Shown here piece by piece: positions 37,467-49,132 of a stretch of DNA of 64,000 nucleotides. The position numbers and the translations under genes are program-made. The stretch lies in the NCBI RefSeq assembly GCF_000583875.1, contig NZ_CP006571.1:413416-477415 (forward strand), read 5' to 3'. Origin of the DNA: Chlamydia avium 10DC88. GTDB taxonomy: Bacteria; Chlamydiota; Chlamydiia; Chlamydiales; Chlamydiaceae. The notes under the pieces are model-generated. The model was not told the DNA's origin. It saw only the letters and a program-made list of their open reading frames with translations, and did not search any database. Every line of letters begins with the position of its first letter. The first letter of the stretch is position 1.

Positions 37467-37775
37467 ATGTGTGATCAAGCAACGACCCTTAAGATTAAGC
37501 CCCTGGGCGATAGGATCTTAGTAAAAAGAGAGGAAGAGAGTTCTACAGCTCGTGGAGGAATTATTTTACCCGATACAGCAAAGAAGAAACAAGATCGAGC
37601 TGAAGTACTTGTGTTAGGATCAGGTAAACGCGATAAAGATGGTAATATCCTACCTTTTGAAGTTGAAGTCGGCGATATTGTTTTAATAGATAAATATGCA
37701 GGTCAGGAACTTACTATTGAAGGCGAAGAATACGTCATTGTTCCAGCTAGTGAAATTATGGCAGTTCTCAAATAA
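37467..37775 (+). CDS. groES: Co-chaperonin GroES
   Basis: A 102-residue Cpn10 that caps the GroEL ring. It shows 'KPLGDRILVKREEES' at the N-terminus, the mobile loop 'TARGGIILPDTAKKKQDRAEV', of which I cite only the ends (TARGGI and RAEV), and the terminal 'VPASEIMAVLK'. An AAGGAG ribosome site precedes the ATG. It is the first gene of a two-gene operon with groEL (49 bp apart) controlled by the upstream CIRCE element. Confidence 0.98.
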   Translation: MCDQATTLKIKPLGDRILVKREEESSTARGGIILPDTAKKKQDRAEVLVLGSGKRDKDGNILPFEVEVGDIVLIDKYAGQELTIEGEEYVIVPASEIMAVLK

Positions 37776-37785
37776 AAGAGAGTAG

Positions 37786-39459
<1,674 letters not shown>

Positions 39460-39492
39460 TCATTTGAATAAAAGGATTTGCCTTTTATATCG

Positions 39493-39533
39493 AAGGTCTC
39501 CCATCTTAATTTAAGTAGGGAGGCCTTTTTTAT
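39493..39533 (+). terminator. Intrinsic terminator of the groESL operon
   Basis: AAGGTCTCCC (39493-39502) pairs with GGGAGGCCTT (39518-39527), with one G-T pair and a 15-nt loop, and runs into TTTTTTATTTT. Confidence 0.85.
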
Positions 39534-39595
39534 TTTCTAATATTTCTTGCTTCCTCTATCTTAAGATCCAAGATAACAACTAATCTTAATCATGC

Positions 39596-40390
39596 ATGTT
39601 TAAACTATTAAAGAATTTATTCCTCCTAGCCCTGTGTATTATTATTTACTTCTGGATCCGTAAAGAAAGTATCGTTGAACAGTGGCTATCAGCAAAACTA
39701 CACACTCAAGTCTCAATAGGTAGAATTTCCCCTAGGACTTCAGGAATAAAAATTCGCTATCTGTGTATTCATAATCCCATGCCTTCAGAACGCTTCCCCT
39801 ATGCTATGGAAATTGAATACGTAAATCTACGCTTCTCCCTTCTCTCCATGTTTCTATCTAAAAAAATAGAGATATCTGATCTCCTAATTCATGGAGCTAA
39901 TTTCACTATTTTCCCCTGTGATAACCATTCTTCAAAAACTAACTGGTTTCTACTATGGAAAAACTTCACTCCTCAAAGTAAGGAAACCCATCCTATATTT
40001 TCTTCATGTTCTTCAAAATTAGATAACATCCCTGTACTCATCAAACGTTGCCTATTTATCAACACCCGTATCCATGGAATAAAACAAAACAATAAAGAGA
40101 TCACCTATCTACCGGTACCTTCTTTAGAATTCCATAGCAATGTCAGTAAACATAACCCTCTTCCTGATCTGTCCACAGCACTAACATCTCTCCTCTATCT
40201 TGCAGTAGAGGAAAGCCTATGCCACGTCAATCTTTCAGGAGATGTTGTCCAATCTCTGTCCCAACAAGCCCACACATACTTTACTTCTTCCTATCCCATT
40301 GTAAAAGACTATGAAACTCCTGAAATTGTCGGAGCACAAAAATCTACAGAAGAAATCCTAGGATTTGTAAGAGAATTATTTTTTCACTAA
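39596..40390 (+). CDS. Membrane-anchored hypothetical protein (CT109-like)
   Basis: 264 residues with one strong N-terminal hydrophobic segment (residues ~5-22) that probably acts as an uncleaved anchor. The following 'LSAKLHTQVSIGRISP' and 'RFPYAMEIEYVNLRFSLLSM' resemble the start of AsmA/DUF748-type envelope proteins, but the match is too weak to name it. The rest is predicted periplasmic. It follows groEL with its own spacing and a terminator between them. The function is unknown. Confidence 0.7.
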   Translation: MFKLLKNLFLLALCIIIYFWIRKESIVEQWLSAKLHTQVSIGRISPRTSGIKIRYLCIHNPMPSERFPYAMEIEYVNLRFSLLSMFLSKKIEISDLLIHGANFTIFPCDNHSSKTNWFLLWKNFTPQSKETHPIFSSCSSKLDNIPVLIKRCLFINTRIHGIKQNNKEITYLPVPSLEFHSNVSKHNPLPDLSTALTSLLYLAVEESLCHVNLSGDVVQSLSQQAHTYFTSSYPIVKDYETPEIVGAQKSTEEILGFVRELFFH

Positions 40391-40435
40391 CTCCCTTCTC
40401 CAAATGGCAATCTTATAAATCACTGGGAAAATCTA

Positions 40436-40463
40436 TTGACTTTTTTGCTATTTAACTTAGAAT
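40436..40463 (+). promoter_or_regulatory. Candidate sigma66 promoter of tRNA-Asn
   Basis: TTGACT (40436-40441) and TAGAAT (40458-40463), spacing 16 bp, with the tRNA beginning 20 bp downstream. A close match to the vegetative consensus. Confidence 0.6.
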
Positions 40464-40483
40464 TATTTCCTTAAATATTGTGT

Positions 40484-40555
40484 TCCGGAGTAGCTCAGCG
40501 GTAGAGCAGTGGACTGTTAATCCATTGGTCGTTGGTTCGAACCCATCCTCCGGAG
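40484..40555 (+). tRNA. tRNA-Asn (GTT)
   Basis: A 72-nt cloverleaf. Acceptor TCCGGAG/CTCCGGA with discriminator G, D-arm AGCTCAGCGGTAGAGC, anticodon stem GTGGA/TCCAT around CTGTTAA (anticodon GTT), and T-arm GGTTCGAACC. No CCA encoded. Confidence 0.96.
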
Positions 40556-40600
40556 TTTTCCATATAGCATTTTATTAATGGCGTAGAAAAAGGTGGTCCA

Positions 40601-41827
40601 GTGGCTATGTCTACATTGCCTAGGGAATCAGCTTATATGCCCCAGATATTTTCAACACACAGTAGAGCTAGAGTCTTAGTTTATCGACTAATTCTTTGTC
40701 TTTCCCTGATCATTATTACCTCAGTATCAGCTATAATTGCCTGTCTGTTGCTGTTCCCCACAAACTTCCTAATAATCACATTATTTGCTTTGCTATCTAT
40801 TGCTATAGGAGCCCTTCTTCTATCACATCTTTTTATATATATGCATGAACGGAAGACCTCTTTAGCCCCAAGAGAAGATAAATTGATATCTCCTCAACTC
40901 CCTGTATTTATATCTCCTCAACTCCCTACAGATGTTCTCCAAGATTTAAACAAGTCAACGATCACTCACCTATCACATACGCATGAAGATCATTTCTTTC
41001 CTGACTTTGAAGTGTGGAAAAACTCATTTCTTCGAGATTCTGAATTTTTACTCAATAGTGCACTAGCATCTTGGAACATGAGTCCCTTAGAAAAGGGAAG
41101 TCTTCCCGAACTCTATCGCGATTACACAAAGTTCTCGTTAATCCTTACTAGTAAGGATATGCAAGAAGCAGCTTCCATAATACGGAAAGCAAATTATTGT
41201 TGCATACATCAACTATCATCCGAGACCGCTGAAAAACATAAAATATCTACTGATAGTAAGGCTGTGAAAACTGTCTTACAAACTGTACCCTTTGTCTTAC
41301 CTATCCTACCTGAAATATCACTAGACTTTTCCACAACAGAAAACTTTCAAATCTGTCTCTATCAAATATTTCGCAATTATTTTACTAGATACTACTTAGC
41401 GTTAAACCATAGCATTTCTAAAGAAACCACTATCATCTTAAGACCATTCTCTTCAGGATGTGATCATCCCCAAGTACGTCAAATGCAATGGTTAGCCTTG
41501 CTATGCGCTATTGAGCAATTAAGATTCACGCCTACCCTCCCTCAACGTTCAACCATCCCTACGGACGCAAGTAGTACTCCTATCTATCTTCTTTCTCCTG
41601 AAGATTATTGGAGTATTTTTGTACACAGAGACTTATTTTCATTCTCTAGGGAAGCTTCCTACTTCGGACTTGTTGATCATTCCAGCACACTTTCTTACTC
41701 AATGTCTTTTATTAATATAAATCGCGCACGCTTTGTAAACACGCATCATATCGTGTTATCAGATTTATCAGATGAAGATATAGAACGACTAACCAAATTC
41801 TCAACTCAAAAGCCCAGACCCACTTAA
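40601..41827 (+). CDS. Inc-like bilobed membrane protein (CT036-like)
   Basis: 408 residues from GTG at 40601; an ATG two codons later (40607) is an equally good start for the AGGTGG site just upstream. Residues ~22-80 hold two adjacent hydrophobic segments separated by 'FPTN', the Inc signature, followed by a basic residue cluster and a ~320-residue soluble domain. Residues after the membrane part include a tandem ISPQLP-VF-ISPQLP. Its position between tRNA-Asn and the BPL_N-domain gene fits CT036. I see no enzymatic motif. Host-facing function is inferred from topology only. Confidence 0.68.
   Translation: MAMSTLPRESAYMPQIFSTHSRARVLVYRLILCLSLIIITSVSAIIACLLLFPTNFLIITLFALLSIAIGALLLSHLFIYMHERKTSLAPREDKLISPQLPVFISPQLPTDVLQDLNKSTITHLSHTHEDHFFPDFEVWKNSFLRDSEFLLNSALASWNMSPLEKGSLPELYRDYTKFSLILTSKDMQEAASIIRKANYCCIHQLSSETAEKHKISTDSKAVKTVLQTVPFVLPILPEISLDFSTTENFQICLYQIFRNYFTRYYLALNHSISKETTIILRPFSSGCDHPQVRQMQWLALLCAIEQLRFTPTLPQRSTIPTDASSTPIYLLSPEDYWSIFVHRDLFSFSREASYFGLVDHSSTLSYSMSFININRARFVNTHHIVLSDLSDEDIERLTKFSTQKPRPT
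40886..40927. repeat. Tandem 24-bp duplication in the Inc-like gene
   Basis: An 18-bp identical core, ATATCTCCTCAACTCCCT, occurs at 40886-40903 and 40910-40927, one 24-bp period apart. In protein it gives ISPQLP repeated after two residues. In frame. Confidence 0.9.
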
Positions 41828-41905
41828 ATCGCAATGATAAGATCCATAGCACACGGCTTCCTACATTGGGAAATCACACTAAAACCATAGAAATTCATAA
41901 AAAAA

Positions 41906-42709
41906 TCAAGATTCTATCAATCCAGTTGCTGAAACCGAACTTCCTTCTGACTCGGAGTTTAGTAAATATGACAATAAAGACTCTCGATATTGACCTAATA
42001 TTGCATCTGTAGTTTTTAACTTCTCCCTAGCTTCTACAACATTATCTTCTCCCATATGACAATGCTCAGGAAGGTATTCTATATGCAAACCTGAGAGAAC
42101 TACTCGCCCCTTTCCGAGCTGTCTAGAGATAATCGCTGCAGGTTGAGAAGGAAGATCTTCATATCGAGCTTCTATAGTAATCTCAGGATAAGAATCTGCC
42201 TGATCAAAATAGGGGCCGCCGTTGAATAAAGTCATACACCTCTTCCCAGAATGATTAATAATTAAAGGAGCAGCCCGTACTCCTATAGGGCTAGTATAAG
42301 AAAATAGGTTACCATAAGCAGGACCAACAGCGCGTCCTGGGAAAAACCCTAAACTCCGAGAAGCAACGAACATCTCTCCATTCGGCTCTTCAAAACTCAA
42401 ACTCTTACAAGCAAAATATGCTCCGGCACAAATTCCAAGATATCCTCCCCCTTCACGGACATAATTATCAATCCTTACAGTCCCTAAACCATGCAGCTTC
42501 TTATGATAGGGACGATCCGCTCCTCCAGGAATAATCAATAATCTAGTAAAAAGTTCCCATAGGGGGTCATAAAGAAGAAAATCTGCTCCTACCCTACAAA
42601 TTTCTAGATTTTCCTCAACAGGAAGAGTCTGCTTCAACCAACGAACTAAATGACGTAAGTAGTAAGGAGAAACCCCTTCATCTGCATACACAAGTATTTT
42701 TGTTTTCAT
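41906..42709 (-). CDS. Biotin-protein-ligase N-terminal-like (BPL_N) glutamine-amidotransferase-fold protein (CT035-like)
   Basis: 267 residues from the ATG at 42709; a reading from 42769 adds 20 residues with no better start. It opens MKTKILVYADEGVSP, typical of the BPL_N domain. It carries the class-I amidotransferase-like elbow 'YLGICAGAYFA' with a Cys near residue 100, 'IPGGADRPYHKKL' before it, and 'SGLHIEYLPEHCH' near the end. This is the N-terminal domain found on eukaryotic biotin ligases, and the ligase domain is absent here. Older annotations call CT035 a biotin protein ligase, which overstates it. The true activity is unknown. Confidence 0.8.
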   Translation of the reverse strand: MKTKILVYADEGVSPYYLRHLVRWLKQTLPVEENLEICRVGADFLLYDPLWELFTRLLIIPGGADRPYHKKLHGLGTVRIDNYVREGGGYLGICAGAYFACKSLSFEEPNGEMFVASRSLGFFPGRAVGPAYGNLFSYTSPIGVRAAPLIINHSGKRCMTLFNGGPYFDQADSYPEITIEARYEDLPSQPAAIISRQLGKGRVVLSGLHIEYLPEHCHMGEDNVVEAREKLKTTDAILGQYRESLLSYLLNSESEGSSVSATGLIES

Positions 42710-42849
42710 AATCAACAAACTAAGTTCCTCTTGGTTTAGAATCCTATAAAATATTATAAGGGGCGTCATCCATAAAATTGCCGTTTATGCTAAAATAGCT
42801 CTTCATTAGCTCTAGCTCCTAGAACACCACCCTAAAACTTCAGAGAGAT

Positions 42850-43869
42850 ATGTTACTTAACAAGATACAAATCAAACAATCCCGTAATGTACCTTTTGGA
42901 GTATTTCACAGTTTACTCGCCTGTCTATACTGGGGAATAGTTTTTGTCATCCCCGACCTATTACATTCCTTTCAAGAAATTGATATCGTACTTGCACGAT
43001 ATACAATTTTCGGAATGTTTTCTCTCCTTTCAATTCTATGGAGGAGACAAAATATTTTTAGAAACGTCCCCCTAATTATCTGGAAACAAGGAATTTTCTG
43101 GGCCTTTATAGTTAATGTTGTCTACTATCTAGGAATAGCGTACGCTACTCGTTGTGTAGGCGCTGCCGTAACTATTATTATTTCTGGGCTCGCGCCTATA
43201 ATTGTTCTATTCCACTCAAATATCAAAAAAAAGGAAATCTCTTATACCACCCTTTCTCTTCTCAGTAGCATAATCTTCTTAGGAATTCTCCTAACCAACA
43301 TCTCAAAAATCCATACTAATGTAGAGGTTCACCTAGCCAAATACTTCTTAGGACTCGTCTGTGTTATCATCTCTACAGGAATTTGGGTGAGCTATATTAT
43401 ATATAACTACACCTTCCTATCCAAAAATCCTCAAATCTCCCCTAACCTCTGGTGCTGTATTTTAGGACTCGCATCGCTAGCTCTCTGTATTCCCTTCATT
43501 ATTCTCGGTGATTGTCTAGGAATTACTCAGATTACCTCGATCCTGATCTCCCATACTCCTCTCTCTGAAAAACTACTTTTTATTATTTTATGCGGAGCTA
43601 TGGGAATATTTTCATCATCGCTAGCCATCACTTCCTGGAACAAAGCTAGCCTACATCTATCCCCATCTCTTCTTGGAGCCTTACTCATACTAGAGCCTAT
43701 TTTTGGATTATGTTTGTCTTATTTTTGCAAACATACTCTACCCTCCTGGCAAGAAGGATTGGGGATTTTACTTATGTTGGGCGGAAGCTTGGCCTGTCTA
43801 ATCCTTTTTGGGAAGAAAGCTCATCAGGATCAGGAAGACTCAACAGAAGTCATCTCTTCTACAGATTAA
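42850..43869 (+). CDS. EamA/DMT superfamily transporter (CT034-like)
   Basis: 339 residues with about ten hydrophobic helices arranged as two EamA repeats. 'FHSLLACLYWGIVFVIP' opens repeat 1 and 'LGALLILEPIFGLCLSYF' near the C-terminus closes repeat 2; short charged loops separate the helices. DMT family members move small metabolites such as amino acids or nucleosides across the inner membrane, and some chlamydial relatives import S-adenosylmethionine. The substrate here cannot be read. Divergent from the BPL_N gene. Confidence 0.85.
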   Translation: MLLNKIQIKQSRNVPFGVFHSLLACLYWGIVFVIPDLLHSFQEIDIVLARYTIFGMFSLLSILWRRQNIFRNVPLIIWKQGIFWAFIVNVVYYLGIAYATRCVGAAVTIIISGLAPIIVLFHSNIKKKEISYTTLSLLSSIIFLGILLTNISKIHTNVEVHLAKYFLGLVCVIISTGIWVSYIIYNYTFLSKNPQISPNLWCCILGLASLALCIPFIILGDCLGITQITSILISHTPLSEKLLFIILCGAMGIFSSSLAITSWNKASLHLSPSLLGALLILEPIFGLCLSYFCKHTLPSWQEGLGILLMLGGSLACLILFGKKAHQDQEDSTEVISSTD

Positions 43870-44353
43870 ATTCTGTTTTTTTAAAAAAATTTTTTAAAAT
43901 GAAAATATCTAGTTTCTACACATCTTGATATAATTAATAAATTCAGCTTCAAATTTTAATTAAAGAAAGTAATAAAAATGTCATTAAAAAGTGTGTTGAT
44001 GGAGTAAATAGATTTAAAATACTCATCGAATAAAAAATTTACCTTAGCTACACTTCTTATACTATCTTAATTAGTAAATCGAGACAAAAAACATAAGTAG
44101 ACAATCACTCAAGACACTGGAAGATAATACGCACTGGTATGTCCTGGATAAATAATATCTATAAGCAACAAGCTTTCGTATTGTGGATAATACCAAAACT
44201 CATTCCACAAATATATAATCTTGACGAGAACAAGAATAAGAAACCCTTCAAACAGGATTAAAAAAAATCTAGTTCCAGTTTTAAGATTAAGGTAACTACA
44301 CGCTGTAAGTTTTCCTGAAAAACTCGTACTCTGAAATTAGATTTAGGAATTCT
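43870..44353. other. Intergenic region upstream of recD2
   Basis: About 480 bp, very AT-rich at its left end (alternating T7/A7/T6 runs near 43878-43900). The minus strand has a 75-codon open frame (44109-44336) without ATG or GTG, which I do not call a gene. The last bases carry the AGGA ribosome site of recD2. Confidence 0.5.
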
Positions 44354-46558
44354 ATGGAAAAAATTTCCGGAACACTAGAAAGCATCCTCTCTATAGACGA
44401 GAATTCTAGAGAAACATTCGCTAAAATTCGCATACCCTATAAGGGATCTCTTATAGTAATTAAAGGTCAATTTCCTGATTCTTTTCTTCAAACGGGTATG
44501 CGATTATCCCTATATGGAAAATGGTCTGAAAATCTAGATCTAGGAAAATACTTTCAAGTATACAGCTACAATGACTCAGAAAGTCGAGATAACCAAGGAA
44601 TTATCAATTATCTTACATCCAAGCTTATTAAAGGTATAGGTCCTAAAACTACAGAAAAGATTATCGAAAAGTTTCAAAATGAAACGGCGTATATTTTAGA
44701 TAATCACCCAGAAAAACTTATTGACATCTCGGGTATCAGCCAAACACGTTGCAATAGTCTTTGTAAACAACTTAACGAACAGAAAAACCTCCGAGCAACC
44801 CTTCTTTTCCTTCAACAGTATGATATTGCTATCCATTACGGTGTTAGGGTTTATAAAAAATATAAAGAAAAGACTATAGAGAAAATTTGTGAGGATCCTT
44901 TTTTACTTGCTAGAGAAATGGAAGGAATTGGATTCAAAACAGCAGATTTAATAGCAATACGTCTAGGAGTGCCGTTAAATTCACAAAGCCGCCTGTGTGC
45001 AGGAATACAACACTCCTTAAAAGAATTACAAGAAGATGGTCATACCTGCTACCCTCTCCATAATCTTTCTCAAATTGTTGCTACACTCTTGAATCAAAAT
45101 ACTTCTCACACCCCAATGTCAATAGAAGAAATTGTTTCTCAGATATATAGCATGCAAGAGAAAAAACTCTTACATATTCAAGACATAGAGGGCTCTACTT
45201 ACGTTTGGATAAAACATACTTACCTTGCAGAACAAACAATAGCACAAGACTTAAAGAGAATCCTATTCTCTTCAAGAAAAATTCGCTCTATAAATAGTGA
45301 TAAAGCTATTCAATGGGTAGAAAATAACTTAAATCTTTATCTGGAACAGAGTCAAAAGGAAGCTGTTCGCGCATCATTTTCAGAAAAAGTTCATATTATT
45401 ACTGGAGGTCCAGGAACAGGTAAGAGTACCATTACAAAAGCAATATTAAAAATATTCGAACAAATTACGTATAAAATTATCCTCGCAGCTCCTACTGGGA
45501 AAGCAGCAAAACGTATGACAGAAATTACTGGGAAGCATGCAGTAACCATCCACTCCCTATTGCAATATGATTTTAAAACACGATCTTTCCGTAAAAACTA
45601 CGAAAATCCTATTGATTGTGACTTAATTATCATTGACGAATCGGGGATGATCGATACTTATCTTCTTTACCATTTATTAAAAGCTCTTCCCGATTATGTT
45701 ATTCTTATATTTATCGGTGATATTTATCAGCTTCCCAGTGTAGGTCCAGGGAATATTCTTAAAGACATTATTAAATCCAAGAAAATTACTGTAACCCATC
45801 TAAACAAAATTTTCCGCCAAGTACATAACTCGACAATCATTACCAACGCTCACAAAGTAAATGAAGGTGAGTTTCCTATATTGTATTCAGAATCTGGTCG
45901 TAAGGATTTTTTATTTTTCCAAAAAGACGACCCCCAAAAAGCTTTAGAGCACATTGTACATTTAGTAACACAATTTGTTCCTGAAAAGTATCATATCTAT
46001 CCAAAGGATATCCAAATTCTCTCTCCCATGAAAAAGGGAATCCTAGGTATTCATAACCTTAACAAAGTTTTAAAATCAGCACTCAACCCTAAACAGGCGA
46101 ATCTCCATGGAAGATTTCATTCTTACGCTGTGGGAGATAAAGTGATGCAAACCCGAAATAACTATAATAAAGAGGTCTTTAATGGTGACATTGGGTATAT
46201 ATCTACAATTAATTTTGAAAATAAACGTGTGATTGTCAATATTGACGGAAGGTATGTAACCTATTCCTTCACAGAACTAGATGACCTTACACTAGCCTAT
46301 GCCACTTCAGTACATAAGTATCAAGGTAGTGAAAGCCCCTGTATTATTCTACCTATACATACATCTCACTTCATGATGCTTTATAGAAATCTCCTGTATA
46401 CAGCTATTACGAGAGGCAAACAACTCGTAGCTTTGGTAGGAACAAAAAAGGCTATTGCTATAGCCACACGAAATAACAAAGTACAACACCGATGTACCGG
46501 GCTTGTAAAGGCATTAGACAATCTATCTAATCCGGAACAAGCGGCATGTTGTTCCTAA
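44354..46558 (+). CDS. recD2: RecD2-type DNA helicase (exodeoxyribonuclease V alpha-like)
   Basis: A 734-residue superfamily-1 helicase with the RecD2 plan. An N-terminal OB-like and helix-hairpin-helix region ('IKGIGPKTTEKIIEKF' near residue 95) precedes the motor domain, with Walker A GGPGTGKST at 351-359, Walker B 'LIIIDESGMID', 'FIGDIYQLPSVGPG', and the SF1 motif 'AYATSVHKYQGSE' followed by 'LLYTAITRGKQLV'. The long N-terminal region distinguishes RecD2 from RecBCD-associated RecD. It would unwind DNA 5'-3' in recombinational repair. AGGA ribosome site. It converges on metG with only 5 bp between the stops. Confidence 0.93.
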   Translation: MEKISGTLESILSIDENSRETFAKIRIPYKGSLIVIKGQFPDSFLQTGMRLSLYGKWSENLDLGKYFQVYSYNDSESRDNQGIINYLTSKLIKGIGPKTTEKIIEKFQNETAYILDNHPEKLIDISGISQTRCNSLCKQLNEQKNLRATLLFLQQYDIAIHYGVRVYKKYKEKTIEKICEDPFLLAREMEGIGFKTADLIAIRLGVPLNSQSRLCAGIQHSLKELQEDGHTCYPLHNLSQIVATLLNQNTSHTPMSIEEIVSQIYSMQEKKLLHIQDIEGSTYVWIKHTYLAEQTIAQDLKRILFSSRKIRSINSDKAIQWVENNLNLYLEQSQKEAVRASFSEKVHIITGGPGTGKSTITKAILKIFEQITYKIILAAPTGKAAKRMTEITGKHAVTIHSLLQYDFKTRSFRKNYENPIDCDLIIIDESGMIDTYLLYHLLKALPDYVILIFIGDIYQLPSVGPGNILKDIIKSKKITVTHLNKIFRQVHNSTIITNAHKVNEGEFPILYSESGRKDFLFFQKDDPQKALEHIVHLVTQFVPEKYHIYPKDIQILSPMKKGILGIHNLNKVLKSALNPKQANLHGRFHSYAVGDKVMQTRNNYNKEVFNGDIGYISTINFENKRVIVNIDGRYVTYSFTELDDLTLAYATSVHKYQGSESPCIILPIHTSHFMMLYRNLLYTAITRGKQLVALVGTKKAIAIATRNNKVQHRCTGLVKALDNLSNPEQAACCS

Positions 46559-46563
46559 AATAT

Positions 46564-48219
46564 TCACTCCACAACTGTAAAAAGTAGCTGAGGAACTTTT
46601 AAAGAAAATATCTCATCAGAAACATCGAAAAACGATGAATTCCAAATATCAGACATACGATCAGGATGATAATCAGATAAATGCAAAGACTTAGGAGAAA
46701 GCATTTTCCATATTTCCCAGGCTGTTTCAGGCAAAATAGGATAGGAAATCAATGCGAGGAGCTTTTGGCAATAACATGCGCAAAAAAGTACTGCCTCCAC
46801 ACGACGAGCCTTTCCTTCTTTAAGTAATTTCCACGGTGCCTGATCATTAAAATATCCATTTCCTAACGAAGCAAGCTCCATAATTGCAGAACAAGCCTTT
46901 CTTAAACTAAACTCTCGGTAACAGGATTCTGCTTTGTGGACAATACTTTGTGCTTCATGAAGAAACTTATGGTCTACATCTTCTAAAGAAGATGCACAAT
47001 AAACAAGTTCTTTAAAATGATTTTTATCAGCAAAAGCTAACACACGGTTAATAAAGTTGCCAAACTTCCCAACAAGATCGGAATTACATCGTGTTTTAAA
47101 ATCAACGAAAGTAAACTCACTATCAGCAGTCTCGGGAGATGTAGCAGCTAAAACGTATCGCAACTTATCTAAAGCATGGGCATCTAAAAAAGCATCCATG
47201 TCTATATAGTTACCTTCAGATTTACTAAATTGAGCTCCCTCAAGCAAATAAAACTCAGAAGAAATTAAGGCATCGACTTTTTTATACGGAATATCGACTC
47301 CCAATTCCATAGCGGGAAATATAGCAGAATGGAAAGGAAGATTATCCTTACCTATAAATTGTACATATTCTACAGAGGGATCGAGCCAAAAATCCTTCCA
47401 AGCATCAGGATTACCTGTAGATGCTGCCCAATCCATGGTACCACTTATATACCCAATCGGAGCGTCAAACCATACGTAAAAAACTTTGTTAGGAAAATCA
47501 GGAACAGGAACTCCCCAAGACAAGTCCCTGGTAATTGCTCTCATACGCAAATTCTTTATATAATCTATAACAAACTTACGCACATGATCAGGAAGATAGG
47601 TTCCATCAATAAATGATAATAAAGGATCTATAAAACGTTCTAAATGTAAATAAGCATGTTCTGTTTCTTTAAGGATCAACTTATCCCCAGATAATTTAGA
47701 TCGTGGATCAATTAAATCTACAGCTTCATAATCTGCTCCGCATCGTTGACATTCATCACCACGAGCATCAGAAAATCCACATTTAGGACAGGTCCCCTCG
47801 ACATAACGATCAGCTAAAAAACGATTCTCTGTTTCAGAGAATAACTGATAGGAAACATGATTTTCTATGAACCCTTTAGACTTGAGTTGTGTATAAAACT
47901 CCTGAACAATAGCCTGATGAAAAGGATTTGTTGTCCGTGAAAAAAAGTCCAAAGAAATCCCTAATTTCTCAAAAGTATCCTTATGTATCTTATGATACAT
48001 ATCTACATACTCTTGGTAACCTAAACCTGCGCGCTCCGCATTTAACGTAATTGCTATGCCATACTCATCAGAACCACATAAATAAAGTACGTCGTCTCCT
48101 AATAACCGGCAAAACCGTGCATAAACATCCGCTGGGAGATAAGCTCCAGCTATATGTCCGAAATGCAAAGGTCCGTTTGCATAGGGCAATGCCGATGTAA
48201 TCAAAACGCGTCTCGTCAT
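46564..48219 (-). CDS. metG: Methionyl-tRNA synthetase
   Basis: A 551-residue class Ia synthetase. The HIGH-like motif is '[13 protein letters not shown]' near residue 18. A zinc knuckle has two Cys pairs ('[18 protein letters not shown]'), and the KMSKS loop reads 'AQFSKSEGN'. The anticodon-binding helical domain is present ('[11 protein letters not shown]', '[18 protein letters not shown]'). The protein ends there, so the C-terminal tRNA-binding (EMAP-like) domain of longer MetGs is absent, which is a common natural form. It ends the prfA-to-metG operon; its start overlaps the preceding gene's stop by one base. Confidence 0.97.
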   Translation of the reverse strand: MTRRVLITSALPYANGPLHFGHIAGAYLPADVYARFCRLLGDDVLYLCGSDEYGIAITLNAERAGLGYQEYVDMYHKIHKDTFEKLGISLDFFSRTTNPFHQAIVQEFYTQLKSKGFIENHVSYQLFSETENRFLADRYVEGTCPKCGFSDARGDECQRCGADYEAVDLIDPRSKLSGDKLILKETEHAYLHLERFIDPLLSFIDGTYLPDHVRKFVIDYIKNLRMRAITRDLSWGVPVPDFPNKVFYVWFDAPIGYISGTMDWAASTGNPDAWKDFWLDPSVEYVQFIGKDNLPFHSAIFPAMELGVDIPYKKVDALISSEFYLLEGAQFSKSEGNYIDMDAFLDAHALDKLRYVLAATSPETADSEFTFVDFKTRCNSDLVGKFGNFINRVLAFADKNHFKELVYCASSLEDVDHKFLHEAQSIVHKAESCYREFSLRKACSAIMELASLGNGYFNDQAPWKLLKEGKARRVEAVLFCACYCQKLLALISYPILPETAWEIWKMLSPKSLHLSDYHPDRMSDIWNSSFFDVSDEIFSLKVPQLLFTVVE

Positions 48220-48521
48220 TATTTTACATCACTCCATGTATAAGCAGAGGGATCTTTTCTCATTCCAGAAGATACCCTCCCTCCCTCTCTTTTCCTTTCA
48301 TGAGTTGGTGCTGAGACTGTGTCTGAGTTTTCTTCAGATACGCCTTCTTGAATTCCATCTCTTTCTAAGAAAACCAATACTTCAATAGCAGCGTTTGCAG
48401 AACGCACGTCACCTCGAGCTATTTTATGTCTAGCCTGCTTAATAGCATAATTAACTAAACTAAATGGACTTTCAAAAAACTTGTTTAGTTTTTCATTTGT
48501 TAAACGATCCTTTGCACTCAT
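48219..48521 (-). CDS. CT031-like small protein; candidate RNA polymerase omega subunit
   Basis: 100 residues. The first ~60 are helical: '[25 protein letters not shown]' then '[17 protein letters not shown]'-like sequence. The pattern L-x-K, S, [F/Y]-[S/T]-L-V, then A-x-x-x-A-R near residues 10-32 resembles the bacterial omega subunit ([20 protein letters not shown] in B. subtilis). The last ~35 residues are charged and Ser/Arg-rich. It lies directly after gmk with an ATGA overlap, exactly where rpoZ is found in many bacteria. Omega is not usually annotated in Chlamydia, so this is a hypothesis based on pattern and context. Confidence 0.6.
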   Translation of the reverse strand: MSAKDRLTNEKLNKFFESPFSLVNYAIKQARHKIARGDVRSANAAIEVLVFLERDGIQEGVSEENSDTVSAPTHERKREGGRVSSGMRKDPSAYTWSDVK

Positions 48522-49132
48522 AATACGTTCCTATGTTCTTCTGCTATAAAAATGCTTTTTAAAACCTCGTAAGCCTTGTTCAATTCTTTATTCATAATGA
48601 CGTAATCGAATTGATTTGCAGCTGCCTGTTCAACTACGCTGTGTTGCAACCTCTCACGTCTTTGAGAATCCTGTTCAGATCCTCGTTCTTTTAAACGTCT
48701 TTCTAATTCTTCAGACGACGGTACTGAAATAAAAATAGAGACAGTAGGAATTTGTTTTCTTAGAGCTAAAGCACCTTGGACATCAACAACAGCAATAGCA
48801 TGCTTCCCGGACTCCCAGATCTCATTAATTTCTAAACGACTTGTTCCGTAATACTCTCCAAAAAGAACTACCCATTCGAGAAAATCACCTTGGTTTAAAC
48901 AATGACTAAACTCTTCTTGTGAAACAAAATGATAATCTACTCCAGGTATTTCTTCAGAACGAGGCACCCGTGTTGTTAAAGAAATAGTTTTCTGAAATGC
49001 GTGAGGAAATTCTTTTTCTAACATACGCACTAAAGTTGTTTTACCTGCTCCCGCAGGAGCACTAATAGTAAATAGCTTTGGAGCGCATATAGGACAGTCA
49101 AAAGAAAAGGGATGAAACACACGATTTTTCAT
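48518..49132 (-). CDS. gmk: Guanylate kinase
   Basis: A 204-residue enzyme that phosphorylates GMP to GDP with ATP. P-loop '[16 protein letters not shown]' is near residue 24, the GMP-binding segment '[20 protein letters not shown]' follows, and '[11 protein letters not shown]' supplies the Walker-B-like strand. Length is normal. Its ATG overlaps the rnhB stop by four bases, and its stop overlaps the next gene's start, so it is translationally coupled on both sides. Confidence 0.97.
   Translation of the reverse strand: MKNRVFHPFSFDCPICAPKLFTISAPAGAGKTTLVRMLEKEFPHAFQKTISLTTRVPRSEEIPGVDYHFVSQEEFSHCLNQGDFLEWVVLFGEYYGTSRLEINEIWESGKHAIAVVDVQGALALRKQIPTVSIFISVPSSEELERRLKERGSEQDSQRRERLQHSVVEQAAANQFDYVIMNKELNKAYEVLKSIFIAEEHRNVL

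Noticed and set aside
43878..43900. Alternating T/A runs after the EamA gene as a terminator
   Set aside because: Pure A/T stem without G-C pairs; too weak to call.
44109..44336. A 75-codon stop-to-stop open frame on the minus strand upstream of recD2, with a protein-like end (SLLLIDIIYPGHTSAYYLP)
   Set aside because: It has no ATG or GTG start, no ribosome site, and is bounded by a stop directly upstream. Possibly a remnant, but there is no homologue I can name, so I do not call a gene.
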